Shown here: in pieces, positions 1 through 8,601 of the stretch
Numbering within the stretch: position 1 is the first letter of the stretch
How the letters are laid out: each line of letters begins with the position of its first letter
DNA from: Romboutsia sp. CE17
Lineage (GTDB): Bacteria; Bacillota; Clostridia; Peptostreptococcales; Peptostreptococcaceae
Direction: 5' to 3'
Assembly: GCF_012317385.1 (NCBI RefSeq)
Contig: NZ_CP051144.1
Location: 1,302,001-1,366,000, forward strand
DNA length: 64,000 bases
The notes under the pieces: model-generated
What the model was told of the DNA's origin: nothing
The model's input: only the letters and a program-made list of their open reading frames with translations
Database searches by the model: none
Translations under genes and position numbers: made by a program

Positions 1-613
1 CTCTCTTAAATATATAGCATCAAAAGATCAGAGAGAGTTTATGAAAGATTTAAAAAGTGTTTATAGGGCATTTAACGAAGAAACAGCACTTAAAAATTTA
101 GATATTCTTAAGGAGAAATGGTATTCAAAATATTCTGTTGTAATAGATTCATGGTACAATAACTGGAGTAATCTGAATACGTATTTTGAATATCCACATG
201 AAATTAGAAGAATTATTTATACTACAAATGCTCTTGAGGGATTTAATAGACAGTTAAGAAAATATACTAAGGTAAGAACTGTATTTCCAACAGATGAGTC
301 ACTAAGAAAATCACTATATTTATCTACCATGAAAATTATGGAGAAATGGACCTCTCCAAACCAAAATTGGGCGTCTACTTTAGGACAGCTTACAATTATG
401 TTTGGAGAAAGGATACCTAACTCTTACACAATATAAATTTTTTTAAAATTATGGAAAATTTAGTGTATAAATAACTAAATTAAACACATAATAATTGTGT
501 AAAGAATTCCAGTATTAGTATTTCTCAAAAATAAAAAAATATTACTGGAATTTGAAATTTCCAGTAATATAAATTATAAAAAATCTTATTTACACAAATC
601 TATAGACATTCTC
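1..613 (+). mobile_element. IS256-family element, 3' part (copy 0, cut by window edge)
   Basis: From base 1 this matches, apart from one length difference in a T run, the 3' part of the two complete copies at 45942-47469 and 53951-55477. Its right end, GACATTCTC at 605-613, is where all three copies stop matching each other. After the transposase stop there are overlapping inverted repeats around CCAGTA/TACTGG (about 508-570): the middle arm can pair with either the upstream or the downstream arm, giving alternative hairpins. The left end lies outside the window. Confidence 0.93.
2..436 (+). CDS. IS256-family transposase, C-terminal part (partial)
   Basis: This is the last 144 codons of a mutator-type (IS256 family) DDE transposase; the reading frame is open from base 2 and the N-terminus lies before the window. 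The residues present are the same as those of the complete 413-residue copies. It holds the segment with TTNALEGFNRQLRK, whose glutamate is the expected third catalytic residue of the DDE triad. The two catalytic aspartates are outside the window, so activity cannot be judged here. Confidence 0.93.
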   Translation, partial: SLKYIASKDQREFMKDLKSVYRAFNEETALKNLDILKEKWYSKYSVVIDSWYNNWSNLNTYFEYPHEIRRIIYTTNALEGFNRQLRKYTKVRTVFPTDESLRKSLYLSTMKIMEKWTSPNQNWASTLGQLTIMFGERIPNSYTI

Positions 614-704
614 GACAGTTATTATGTCTAAAGCACTTAATTTTTTACAATAATGCCTTTTTAATTCGCATTATATAACAATTGTGAACTTTTGTTATAC
701 ATTC
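614..704. other. Junction between IS copy 0 and the MATE gene
   Basis: Short non-coding stretch after the IS right end. Bases 663-700 contain a copy, on the minus strand, of a promoter-like motif with core AATTGTTATA that recurs near 32440, 61923 and 63436. No terminator was recognised for the MATE gene, which ends at 705 on the minus strand; the IS may have replaced what lay downstream. Confidence 0.5.
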
Positions 705-2102
705 TTAATTGCAAGAACTTACTTCTACTCCCTCAGTAAGTGTTAGCTTCTTAAAGTTTCTAAAGACTAATGTTAACGACAACACACATGCCATAAAGTC
801 TGCAATAGGCCCTGCATATAACACCCCGTCAATACCGAATATCATAGGTAGAACAAATAACAATGGAAGTAAGAAAAATCCTTGTCTTGATAGAGAAATA
901 ACTATTCCTTGTCTCACATTCCCAATACCTGTAAAGTAGTTCACAGATAATGGTTGTATACCATAGATACATGTCATCATCATAAAAATACGTAAATAGC
1001 GTTCTGCAAACTGGAAGTAAAGTTCATCTCCCGTACCAAATATACTCGTAATCTGTCTTGGGAATAACTGGAATGATAAAAATGCTAATACACTAATTAC
1101 TAGTGCAAAAGAAACTGCTTTTTTGTAAGTTTCTTTCACTCTATCATAATTCTTTGCACCCATATTGAATCCTAAAATCGGTTGGCATCCCTGAGATAGA
1201 CCAACTGCAAAGGCAGCCAATATGCTGTTTAGTTTAGCAATGACACCAGATACAGCCAAAGGAATATCACTTCCATAAATCGATAATGCCCCATAATGAG
1301 TAAGGGTATTATTCATAACTATATTTACTACCATCATAATTGAAAGATTGATAAAGTTTGATGTTCCGAACTTTATAATTTTAATTACGTATTTTAAGCG
1401 TAAACCTAGCATCTTCATCTTGATTTTAAAAGTCTTAAACTTTAAAAAATAACCTATACAAAGTATAAATGAAACAATCTGACCTATAATTGTAGCTACT
1501 GCTGCACCTTGAATTCCCCATTTGAAAACAAACATAAATAACCAGTCTAAAAATACATTCAGTATTGCTCCTACTAAGGTACACATCATAGAATATGACG
1601 GGCTTCCATCAGCACGAATTAAATTACTTGCAGATGTTGTAAAAAGTAAAAACGGAATCCCAATAGCTGTGATACCCAAATAAAGCTGCGAATAGGAAAG
1701 TACATTCTCTGTTGCACCACATAGCATAAGTATAGGTGTTTTGAATAATAGAACGATAAACATAATTACAATACCCAAAATTGACATAAGCGTAAGCCCT
1801 GTACCAACAAATCGCTTTGCTTCCTCTTCCCTTTTTGCACCAAGGCTAATGTTAAAGTTTGATGCCGTACCTATACCAATTAATTGTGCAAATGCCGTAG
1901 TAAGGGTAACTACTGGAAAGGCAACATTAGTAGCTGCATTTCCAAGCATACCGACAACATGACCGATAAAAATTTGATCTGTTATATTGTAAGCTGCATT
2001 AACCAACATACTGATAATAGATGGAATGGCAAACTTACCAATCAGTCTTACAATAGGCTCTTCCCCAAGGGGATTTACCTTTCCTTGAAATGTGTCATTC
2101 AT
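705..2102 (-). CDS. MATE family multidrug efflux transporter
   Basis: A 465-residue membrane protein of MATE family length with about twelve hydrophobic segments, opening with the typical PLGEEPIVRLIGKFAIPSI. The internal duplicated MatE domain is visible: the N-terminal half has NITDQIFIGH and GIGTASNFNISLGAK, and the C-terminal half has GLSQGCQPILGFNMGAKNYD. MATE proteins export cationic drugs or toxic metabolites using a Na+ or H+ gradient; the substrate here is unknown. The start overlaps the end of the upstream marR-type gene by 8 bases, so the two form one operon that the MarR protein probably represses. Confidence 0.9.
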   Translation of the reverse strand: MNDTFQGKVNPLGEEPIVRLIGKFAIPSIISMLVNAAYNITDQIFIGHVVGMLGNAATNVAFPVVTLTTAFAQLIGIGTASNFNISLGAKREEEAKRFVGTGLTLMSILGIVIMFIVLLFKTPILMLCGATENVLSYSQLYLGITAIGIPFLLFTTSASNLIRADGSPSYSMMCTLVGAILNVFLDWLFMFVFKWGIQGAAVATIIGQIVSFILCIGYFLKFKTFKIKMKMLGLRLKYVIKIIKFGTSNFINLSIMMVVNIVMNNTLTHYGALSIYGSDIPLAVSGVIAKLNSILAAFAVGLSQGCQPILGFNMGAKNYDRVKETYKKAVSFALVISVLAFLSFQLFPRQITSIFGTGDELYFQFAERYLRIFMMMTCIYGIQPLSVNYFTGIGNVRQGIVISLSRQGFFLLPLLFVLPMIFGIDGVLYAGPIADFMACVLSLTLVFRNFKKLTLTEGVEVSSCN

Positions 2103-2571
2103 TTAATTCACCTCTCTGTCCTCCTTGCTCTATTTCTTCACTTTTCTTATTTGAAATATGAGCAAAGTTCTCTTCAATTTTTATTAATGCCGAATAAATT
2201 AAATCTAAGCTTTCTGGGTCAATCCCTTGTGTTAGCATATCATTAAAGTGAAGAAGTTCACTTCTTACGGCTGATCCTAACTGCTTTGTTATATCTGTTG
2301 GATAAATCCTATTCTGACGTCGGTCTTTTTTATCCTGTATTCGTATCAGATATCCTTTTTTTTCTAAAGATTTTATTGCACGAGCAGTTGCCGCTTTATC
2401 TACACATACAATAGCTGTGAGTTCTTCTTGTGTTACACCTTCATGGTGCTGTAGTGCCATAAAAAAAGGTTGCTCTGCAGCAGAAAGATTATATTTGCTC
2501 AATGCACTACCAATATAACTCTGGCTCTTTCTAGCCAGAAGTGTAATCATTCGAACTATACTTTTATCCAT
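2095..2571 (-). CDS. MarR family transcriptional regulator
   Basis: A 158-residue winged-helix regulator. The recognition-helix region VTQEELTAIVCVDKAATARAI and the wing KKDRRQNRIYPT are typical of MarR proteins. I chose ATG at 2571 because a GGGTGAT ribosome site sits at a good distance; a GTG three codons upstream is also in frame. It is the first gene of an operon with the MATE pump (8-base overlap). A perfect 12-base inverted repeat lies just upstream at 2598-2625, consistent with autorepression. Its ligand cannot be deduced. Confidence 0.9.
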   Translation of the reverse strand: MDKSIVRMITLLARKSQSYIGSALSKYNLSAAEQPFFMALQHHEGVTQEELTAIVCVDKAATARAIKSLEKKGYLIRIQDKKDRRQNRIYPTDITKQLGSAVRSELLHFNDMLTQGIDPESLDLIYSALIKIEENFAHISNKKSEEIEQGGQRGELNE

Positions 2572-2597
2572 TTCTATCACCCATATAGATTATGACA

Positions 2598-2625
2598 AAT
2601 ATTAGTTGATATGTCAACTAATATT
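2598..2625. promoter_or_regulatory. Perfect palindrome, likely MarR operator
   Basis: AATATTAGTTGA, a four-base spacer TATG, then TCAACTAATATT: two perfect 12-base arms, 27 bases upstream of the chosen marR start. MarR-family dimers bind such palindromes over their own promoter, so this is the likely autoregulatory site for the marR-MATE operon. The assignment is inferred from position and symmetry. Confidence 0.7.
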
Positions 2626-2792
2626 TCTAAATAATAACCTAATATTTCGAGTTTCTTATATTCTTAGCAAAATGATATCATAAAATAAAACTTTGGACAT
2701 TTGTCCCTAACTTATTACAAAGCCCTTGCGCCTCAAAATTATAGTGATATAATAAATATACTTTATTCAAAACATTAATAAGGAGATTTAAA

Positions 2793-3437
2793 ATGAACGA
2801 CTTATCTTATTATTTAGACATTTGTCCTGACTTTATAAAAAAACAATTTATAGATATAGAGTTTAATACTTTTGATAAAATTCTTAAACAAAATGATACT
2901 CCTTCTTTTGTATATATTATAAAAAAAGGAAAGGTTAAAGTTTATTCCTTGGCACCTACTCAGGTGAAATATTTAGAGAGAATTTATTGTGAATATAATC
3001 TCTTTGGTGAGTTGGAGGTATTTGTCAATAAGCCAATCCTAAACTATGTTGAAGCTATGGAACATTGTGAAGCTGTAAAAATTCCTAAAAGTGCTTTTCT
3101 GGAGTGGATTAAGTACGACAGTGATTTTTCCTTATATATACATGTTCAACTTTCTACTAAAATGTATCATACTTCTGTCAATAGCAAGACAAATGTGGCT
3201 TATCCTCTCAAAGCTAGAATTATCTTCTTTATATGGAGTTTTCTAGATGATCATAAAGTAGATACTGTTCACAAAGACATATTGGTAGAAGGTGTAGGCT
3301 CTAATATCAGAAGTATTAATAGGATTATCAAAGAGTTGGTAAATGAAAACCTTATTGAATATAATAAAGGATTTATAAAAGTCAAAGATATGGATAAGCT
3401 AGTTGATAAAATCTTCCCATTAATTACAATATATTAA
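2793..3437 (+). CDS. Crp/Fnr family transcriptional regulator
   Basis: A 214-residue protein with an N-terminal cyclic-nucleotide-binding-like beta barrel (about residues 25-115; PSFVYIIKKGKVKVYSL and NLFGELEVF) and a C-terminal helix-turn-helix (about 140-205; VEGVGSNIRSINRIIKEL). No N-terminal cysteine cluster is seen, so it is not an oxygen-sensing FNR. GGAGA lies upstream of the ATG. It is followed after 24 bases by cytidine deaminase in the same direction, so the two are probably co-transcribed. Effector unknown. Confidence 0.85.
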   Translation: MNDLSYYLDICPDFIKKQFIDIEFNTFDKILKQNDTPSFVYIIKKGKVKVYSLAPTQVKYLERIYCEYNLFGELEVFVNKPILNYVEAMEHCEAVKIPKSAFLEWIKYDSDFSLYIHVQLSTKMYHTSVNSKTNVAYPLKARIIFFIWSFLDDHKVDTVHKDILVEGVGSNIRSINRIIKELVNENLIEYNKGFIKVKDMDKLVDKIFPLITIY

Positions 3438-3461
3438 GTTTAGACAACATGGAGGAGAACA

Positions 3462-3887
3462 ATGATAAATAGAAAATTACTAATCGAAAAAGCTTTTGAA
3501 GCACAAAAATTTTGCTACACACCTTACTCTAAATTCAATGTAGGTGCAGCATTACTTTGCGATAATGGAGATATATACACAGGATGTAATATAGAAAATG
3601 CAGCTTATACACCAACAAACTGTGCTGAGAGAACAGCTTTCTTCAAAGCAATTTCTGAAGGTCAAAAGAACTTCACAGCCATTGCTGTTGTAGGAAACAA
3701 AGAAGGATTAAATCCAGGAGAAGGTGATTTCTGTGCTCCTTGTGCTGTGTGTAGACAAGTCATGGCTGAGTTTTGCGATTTAAAAACTTTCAAAGTTATA
3801 ATTGCAAAAAGTACTGAAGAATACTTAGAATATTCATTAGAAGAAATTTTACCTCTTGCATTTACTGGCAAGGATTTAGATAAATAA
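3462..3887 (+). CDS. cdd: Cytidine deaminase
   Basis: A 141-residue homotetrameric-type cytidine deaminase, which converts cytidine or deoxycytidine to uridine or deoxyuridine in pyrimidine salvage. The zinc site is complete: CAERTAFF supplies a cysteine and the catalytic glutamate, and PCAVCRQ supplies the other two cysteines. The early NVGAALL and GCNIENAAYTPTNCAER segments are also typical. Length matches the family. A GGAGG site precedes the ATG and a strong terminator follows at 3892. Confidence 0.95.
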   Translation: MINRKLLIEKAFEAQKFCYTPYSKFNVGAALLCDNGDIYTGCNIENAAYTPTNCAERTAFFKAISEGQKNFTAIAVVGNKEGLNPGEGDFCAPCAVCRQVMAEFCDLKTFKVIIAKSTEEYLEYSLEEILPLAFTGKDLDK

Positions 3888-3891
3888 TAAG

Positions 3892-3922
3892 AAAACCACT
3901 GAGTAGATCAGTGGTTTTTTAT
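3892..3922 (+). terminator. Rho-independent terminator after cdd
   Basis: Inverted repeat AAAACCACT ... AGTGGTTTT followed by T residues, directly after the cdd stop codon. Confidence 0.85.
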
Positions 3923-3966
3923 ATGCTAGTTTTGTGATTTGTTTAATAGTTAATAATGTATTATTA

Positions 3967-4287
3967 TTATTCATAACTTATATTTAAATATTTCATCTTA
4001 ATCCCTATAAACTTTAATAAATAATTTACTACCCAAAATGTCACTAGATAATAGCATACAAAAAGAGTTGTGTTCGTCTTATTGTAAATAGCTACACTTT
4101 CTAATATTAATAAAATACAATTGGATACACAAAATAATAATTGTAATTTATAGTAATTATCTTTTGAAACATTTATCTTTTCACTGCGTATAGTATAGAT
4201 GATATTTTTCTTTTTATACGATATTATGCTATATATTAAGAAAATCAATGCTATACTGATATAAACTATAAATACTAGATCTCCCAT
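3967..4287 (-). CDS. Small membrane protein, unknown function
   Basis: A 106-residue protein with an N-terminal hydrophobic helix (VFIVYISIALIFLIYSII), then a lysine-rich cytoplasmic stretch and two more hydrophobic segments (about 47-67 and 75-96). The ribosome site GGGGG lies before the ATG at 4287. No family was recognised. It stands alone between cdd and the S41 gene. Confidence 0.6.
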   Translation of the reverse strand: MGDLVFIVYISIALIFLIYSIISYKKKNIIYTIRSEKINVSKDNYYKLQLLFCVSNCILLILESVAIYNKTNTTLFVCYYLVTFWVVNYLLKFIGIKMKYLNISYE

Positions 4288-4370
4288 ACTACTACCCCCT
4301 TTTTCTTTAATTCATATTGTACACCTTATTGAATAATTTACAAGCTAAGAGATAGTCATATTTATTGATT

Positions 4371-5624
4371 TTACTCGCTTTCTTTTGTTAAATTAATATT
4401 TTCTAATTCCAATACCTTTTGAATACATTTATCATCTTCAAAATTTTCAGTTCTAGTTACGTTGCTAATCTTATAATCTGGTGTAGTTTTAAACTCTTCA
4501 TTACATATTCCTTGACCTGTTAGATACATATCACTAGCCATCCTAACTATAAGACCACTGTTCTCTAAATCAAATAATATAGGGTCTATTCCTCCCCCAT
4601 CTCCACCTGTTCTTTCTCCGATTAAAGTTGCAAATCCACTATCTTTGCAAAATATTGCAAATGATTCAGATGATGAATATACCATACCATCGACTAAAAG
4701 GTATATATTTCCTTCAAATTTAGAATTATTATCACTTTCTATAACTACTTTAGATTCCATAAATTCACTAAAATCAGTCATAACTTCTCTTGGTGCATTT
4801 TCTAATAAATCTTTAGGTAAATTCTCTATTGAGTCTACTATAATATTTCTTTTATCTAGATAATCTTTCATAATTTTACTATCACTTCTGAAAGCCAAAT
4901 ATCCTTTGTTTTCTATATCATCTGATACGATTTTAGAGACTACACTTCTCCAATACGCATCAGATCCACCAGAATTTCCTCTTATATCTATAATTAATGC
5001 TTTATGATTTTCTAATGTATCTATATAATCACCTATTATCTTCATATCAGATTCAATATCTTTTTCTGTTATGTCTCCATATACACCATACATTTGTGGC
5101 AAGTATATATATCCTACTTTTTTATCTACTACATCCTTTACAATTACATCTTTTTTTACCATAGTGTTTTTAGTATTTTCAATATTTCCTTTCATAGAAT
5201 TATATCTACTTACTACTTTTTCATCATCAAAAAAATCATACCATCCAGTTTGATTATATCCACTCTTGAAATACTCATATAGTTCCTTGCTATTTACAAG
5301 ATGAGTGTGATCATTGTTTAACTCACTTAATATTTGATTAATTGCTCCTATAAATTCTTCGTCATTTGTAGTATTTTTTATTTTCTCTAAATACTCTTCT
5401 TTATTAGCTACCCAATCTACATTATTTACTCTTTTGTTTACCTCTAAAAATGGATATGCTTCTTCTATAGTTTTAAACATATATTCAAAATCTTTTATCT
5501 TTTCTTTTTTAGTTAATTGTTTAACTTTCGTAATCTCCCCTGTTTCTTTAACTTCTGTATCATTACATGATACTAAACTTATACACATTATCGATATAAG
5601 TATCATTGATATTAGTTTTCTCAT
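4371..5624 (-). CDS. S41 family peptidase-like lipoprotein
   Basis: A 417-residue exported protein. I place the start at ATG 5624 (GGGTGAT upstream); it opens with a lipoprotein signal, MRKLISMILISIMCISLVSC, with the lipid-bearing cysteine at residue 20. The C-terminal half is a tail-specific (S41) protease domain: KVGYIYLPQMYG, ALIIDIRGNSGG and YSSSESFAIFCKDSGFATLI, where the serine after YS is the expected nucleophile, then GERTGGDGGG. No PDZ domain is evident. It probably acts on the outer face of the membrane; its substrate is unknown. The leader upstream shares a motif with leaders of two other genes in the window. Confidence 0.85.
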   Translation of the reverse strand: MRKLISMILISIMCISLVSCNDTEVKETGEITKVKQLTKKEKIKDFEYMFKTIEEAYPFLEVNKRVNNVDWVANKEEYLEKIKNTTNDEEFIGAINQILSELNNDHTHLVNSKELYEYFKSGYNQTGWYDFFDDEKVVSRYNSMKGNIENTKNTMVKKDVIVKDVVDKKVGYIYLPQMYGVYGDITEKDIESDMKIIGDYIDTLENHKALIIDIRGNSGGSDAYWRSVVSKIVSDDIENKGYLAFRSDSKIMKDYLDKRNIIVDSIENLPKDLLENAPREVMTDFSEFMESKVVIESDNNSKFEGNIYLLVDGMVYSSSESFAIFCKDSGFATLIGERTGGDGGGIDPILFDLENSGLIVRMASDMYLTGQGICNEEFKTTPDYKISNVTRTENFEDDKCIQKVLELENINLTKESE

Positions 5625-5667
5625 AATTATCACCCATGTTATCTTTTTAAAATAGTAATATTCCCTC

Positions 5668-5712
5668 AAAAATTTCTATTTATCTATATAATATCAAAAG
5701 TTCTGTTATTTT
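5668..5712 (-). promoter_or_regulatory. Leader motif shared with two other genes
   Basis: On the minus strand, upstream of the S41 gene, runs ACTTTTGATATTATATAGA followed by AAATAGAAATTT. Close matches lie in the same position upstream of the GyrI-like gene (about 11000-11042), and a weaker one upstream of the gene at 31858-32382 (about 32404-32440). It may be a common leader or operator, or a copied promoter fragment. Confidence 0.4.
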
Positions 5713-5729
5713 GCATTATACTAAATTTT

Positions 5730-5782
5730 AGTGTAATCATTCGAACTATATTTTTCTCTATTTCGATCACTCGTATAAATGA
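5730..5782 (-). pseudogene. Relic of a marR 5' end
   Basis: This stretch matches the first codons and ribosome site of the marR gene at 2540-2590 (for example GTGTAATCATTCGAACTATA is identical in both), with scattered changes afterwards. No reading frame continues. It looks like a remnant of a copied or deleted marR gene; a third copy lies at about 16306-16350. Confidence 0.55.
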
Positions 5783-5846
5783 ATTATCTAAAAATATAAT
5801 TAGTATTAAATAAGGCTATTGTTAAATATGCTAGATAATTTTATGA

Positions 5847-5907
5847 TAAAAAATAACTGTACCTCATAAGTTCAAATAGTTTAAACTCTTAGGTACAGTT
5901 ATTTTAA
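5847..5907. terminator. Bidirectional hairpin terminator after the sigma/anti-sigma operon
   Basis: Long inverted repeat AAATAACTGTACCT ... AGGTACAGTTATTT, A/T-rich at both ends. It follows the DUF4179 gene, which ends at 5917 on the minus strand. Confidence 0.75.
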
Positions 5908-5916
5908 AATGTGAAT

Positions 5917-7122
5917 CTACTCTTCAATATTTAAATCTATACTTATTGATTTATCTTCATATTCGATTCTATGATGATACTTAGGATTATCAGAATTTTT
6001 TTCTATATAATAGATATATGGTAAAATCTTTATACTTTCAAGTTTTTTGTTATTTTCTAAATTTCCTTCAAGAGATCCTTCTATAAGACTTCCATCTTCA
6101 TTTTCACTAGCTCCTCCTCCAACGTTTATGTAATTTCCATGTTGGTCTAATAATTCAATATAGATATTTTTATCATTTATTTTATCATTTAACGGATATT
6201 CCTGTTCAATATTCATTGCATATGTCAACTTTACAGAAATAGGAGAAACTCTTAATTGTTTAATATAAATTTTAGCTTTTAAATCTTCATCATCTATATT
6301 TATTTCCTTATTTATGTTGTATACTTTTATTTCTCTCATAATATTTTTTCCATTAACAGTGAATTTAAATTCCCATTTACCCTTTATAAATTCAAATTCA
6401 TCATCTATAACTCTTGGTATAAGACCAATTTTATGAATTCCAACCTCATCAAATACAACTTTAATATTATAATCTTTATTAGGATCAATATTATCAAGTA
6501 TCTGATAATCAGTAATATCAGCTCTACCATCATCATTTTCATCTACTCTTTCTAAGTTAAGTGAAGTTAGAAAATCCTGTTGATTATTCTTTTCTCTCTC
6601 ATATTTTGTAGCTCCTCCAGTCTCTACAAACTTCTTTCCATCCATATATACAGTAGCTGTTGGCAAGTAATAATTTTTATTTAAATATAATCCTTTCTTC
6701 AAACCACTCTCATCAAAATTTGAATGGTCTAAATTCATACTTAATAATATATTTCCATCATCTAGTAATACTTCGTGTAAACTAAGTTTTATTCCTTTAT
6801 CTTCTGAAACTTGATTTACTGATATTTTATATCCAGTGTATTCATTTTCTTTTTTACCTAAATAACTTTCTATTTGTTTACCTATAGACTCTACTAATGC
6901 CCATACTTTCCCATTATTTAATGCTACATTTGAAATTGATAAGCATAATATTATTACTATTGCTATTTTGCTATATTTCTTATTACGTATATTCTTTTCT
7001 AATTTAATATTTTTAGAAACATTAATAAATATATTATCCTTCTCCATCTGAGAAAGTTTATAGTTTTCATAATCTTCATCTTGCATATTTATTTCATTGA
7101 ATAATTCATATTTATTTTTCAT
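5917..7122 (-). CDS. DUF4179 domain protein, probable anti-sigma factor
   Basis: A 401-residue protein with a cytoplasmic N-terminus of about 50 residues, one membrane segment (KIAIVIILCLSISNVAL, about 52-68) and a large external part with DUF4179 features (GYKISVNQVSEDKGIKLSLHE and LDDGNILLSM). Such proteins are encoded next to ECF sigma factors in clostridia and are thought to hold the sigma factor until a signal arrives. The gene starts 12 bases after the sigma gene, which supports that pairing. The signal is unknown. Confidence 0.8.
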   Translation of the reverse strand: MKNKYELFNEINMQDEDYENYKLSQMEKDNIFINVSKNIKLEKNIRNKKYSKIAIVIILCLSISNVALNNGKVWALVESIGKQIESYLGKKENEYTGYKISVNQVSEDKGIKLSLHEVLLDDGNILLSMNLDHSNFDESGLKKGLYLNKNYYLPTATVYMDGKKFVETGGATKYEREKNNQQDFLTSLNLERVDENDDGRADITDYQILDNIDPNKDYNIKVVFDEVGIHKIGLIPRVIDDEFEFIKGKWEFKFTVNGKNIMREIKVYNINKEINIDDEDLKAKIYIKQLRVSPISVKLTYAMNIEQEYPLNDKINDKNIYIELLDQHGNYINVGGGASENEDGSLIEGSLEGNLENNKKLESIKILPYIYYIEKNSDNPKYHHRIEYEDKSISIDLNIEE

Positions 7123-7134
7123 ACTTCCTCCTTA

Positions 7135-7653
7135 TTATTTGTACAATTCTCTTAATTTTTTCTTGCACCTAGATAATCTACTGTAAATATTAAAAGGCTT
7201 AGTTTTTAAATTTTTTGCTATTATTTCTACATCTAATTCTTCTATATAATACTCTTTAAAAACTTTTTTATCTTTAGGTTTTAAGCAATCTAATAATCTG
7301 TTTATTTCTTCTTCTATTTCTATTTTTAGTAAGTTGTTATCTGTAACTAAAATTTCATCATTTAAACTTTCATACGCACTCTCTTTTAAATATTTTCTTT
7401 TATAATCTATTGTTTTGTACTTTGATATAACTCCTATCCAATTTTTTAAGGTATTCTTTTTATTATCAAAACTGTTGATATTGTTCCAAATTGATAATAG
7501 GATATCATTTATACATTCTTCATGATAATAACTTAGTTCTTTTAAATTATTTTTTACTATTGTGTTTATGTAATCACCATAAGTATTAATTAATAATCTT
7601 AATCCTTCTTCTTTTTTATTTTTGATATATTTGATTATAATTTTATCTTCCAA
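7135..7653 (-). CDS. ECF-type RNA polymerase sigma factor
   Basis: A 172-residue protein with sigma region 2 (about 20-90; CINDILLSIWNNINSFD) and region 4 (about 110-170; LDCLKPKDKKVFKEYYIEELDVEIIAKNLK followed by IYSRLSRCKKKLREL). No region 3 is present, as usual for extracytoplasmic-function sigma factors. GGAGG precedes the ATG. It forms an operon with the DUF4179 anti-sigma candidate. Its target promoters cannot be read from the window. Confidence 0.88.
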   Translation of the reverse strand: MEDKIIIKYIKNKKEEGLRLLINTYGDYINTIVKNNLKELSYYHEECINDILLSIWNNINSFDNKKNTLKNWIGVISKYKTIDYKRKYLKESAYESLNDEILVTDNNLLKIEIEEEINRLLDCLKPKDKKVFKEYYIEELDVEIIAKNLKTKPFNIYSRLSRCKKKLRELYK

Positions 7654-8155
7654 TGTATTTCCTCCTTGTAAAAGCCCTTACATTATAAACATTCGTTGTT
7701 GTTACACTTTTTCTAACAATTTTCAATAATTTTTATAAAAAATTCGCTTCGCTCATGTCGCCAACGACTTCGTCCGTTGCTCAAAATTATTTTTTACGCT
7801 CAAAATCAGTACATTGATATAACTAGATTAGAGGATTTATCCACAGTTTTTGAGGTAATATAATTTCCTTAAGCGTAAAAAAATAGAAGCATATGCTCCT
7901 ATATTCAACTTTGTATTATGTAATAATTTCAGACTTCTTATATTATAAACCTTATTGAATAATTTACCAGCTAAAAAATAGTTGTATTCAAAGCTCTATT
8001 TATAAGCTCTTTAGCTGTCTTAGTAAACCTTTTTATCTTTATAAGATTATACTTAATTTTATGCAAAAATAAAAACTAGTCCATTGACTAGCTTTTATTC
8101 TATAATTTATTAAATAAAGTTGTGCTATATTCTTTTATATATCTTTGATATATTT
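7654..8155. other. Non-coding stretch upstream of the sigma operon
   Basis: About 500 bases without a convincing gene. The first part should hold the sigma-operon promoter. At about 7735-7800 is a locally more GC-rich patch (TTCGCTTCGCTC, CGACTTCGTCCGTTGCTC) unlike its surroundings. AGCATATGCT is palindromic near 7887. A terminator-like hairpin AAAACTAGTC/GACTAGCTTTT lies at about 8068-8099, on the far side of the PH-domain gene end. Confidence 0.5.
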
Positions 8156-8515
8156 TTACATTGAATCACTTATTAATCTACCTATAGCCATTACATCTAT
8201 TCCTTTTCCTAGTTCAAACTCATATTGAACACTACCTATAACTAGCTTTACTTCACTATCTAAATCAAAAGTACCAGAACTTTCTATTGCATAGCTATTT
8301 ATTTTGTTGTAATGGAAGAATCTAAATTCTTTTTTCTTACCTGTTATTCCTTGAATATTTAGCATTATTACTCTTTTATTTGTGAATATAAGCTCATCTC
8401 TTACACCTTTGAATGAGTATATTATTTCTTCATTAGCCCCTAAAAAACCTTTAAATCCTTCATGCTCTTTTCCTTCGTTTTTAAATCCAAAAAATCCCAA
8501 TTTTACTATTGTCAT
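8156..8515 (-). CDS. PH domain-containing protein (bacterial PH, YvbH/DUF1696-like)
   Basis: A 119-residue protein. The core DELIFTNKRVIMLNIQGITGKKKEFRFF with a following SYAIESSGTF fits the bacterial pleckstrin-homology family. There is no signal or membrane segment. The ATG at 8515 has GGAG upstream at normal spacing; a TTG two codons earlier is possible. The role of such proteins is poorly known. It stands downstream of two lipoprotein genes on the same strand. Confidence 0.7.
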   Translation of the reverse strand: MTIVKLGFFGFKNEGKEHEGFKGFLGANEEIIYSFKGVRDELIFTNKRVIMLNIQGITGKKKEFRFFHYNKINSYAIESSGTFDLDSEVKLVIGSVQYEFELGKGIDVMAIGRLISDSM

Positions 8516-8601
8516 ATTCAATCTCCATATCTTTTGTTTATTTTAGTATTAGTTAATCTTTAATTCTATAATATATAGTCATTTTCATACTTACTTATAT
8601 A

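Noticed and set aside
7735-7800. GC-richer patch upstream of the sigma operon as a small RNA gene
   Set aside because: Composition is unusual for the region, but no promoter-hairpin-terminator layout could be shown.
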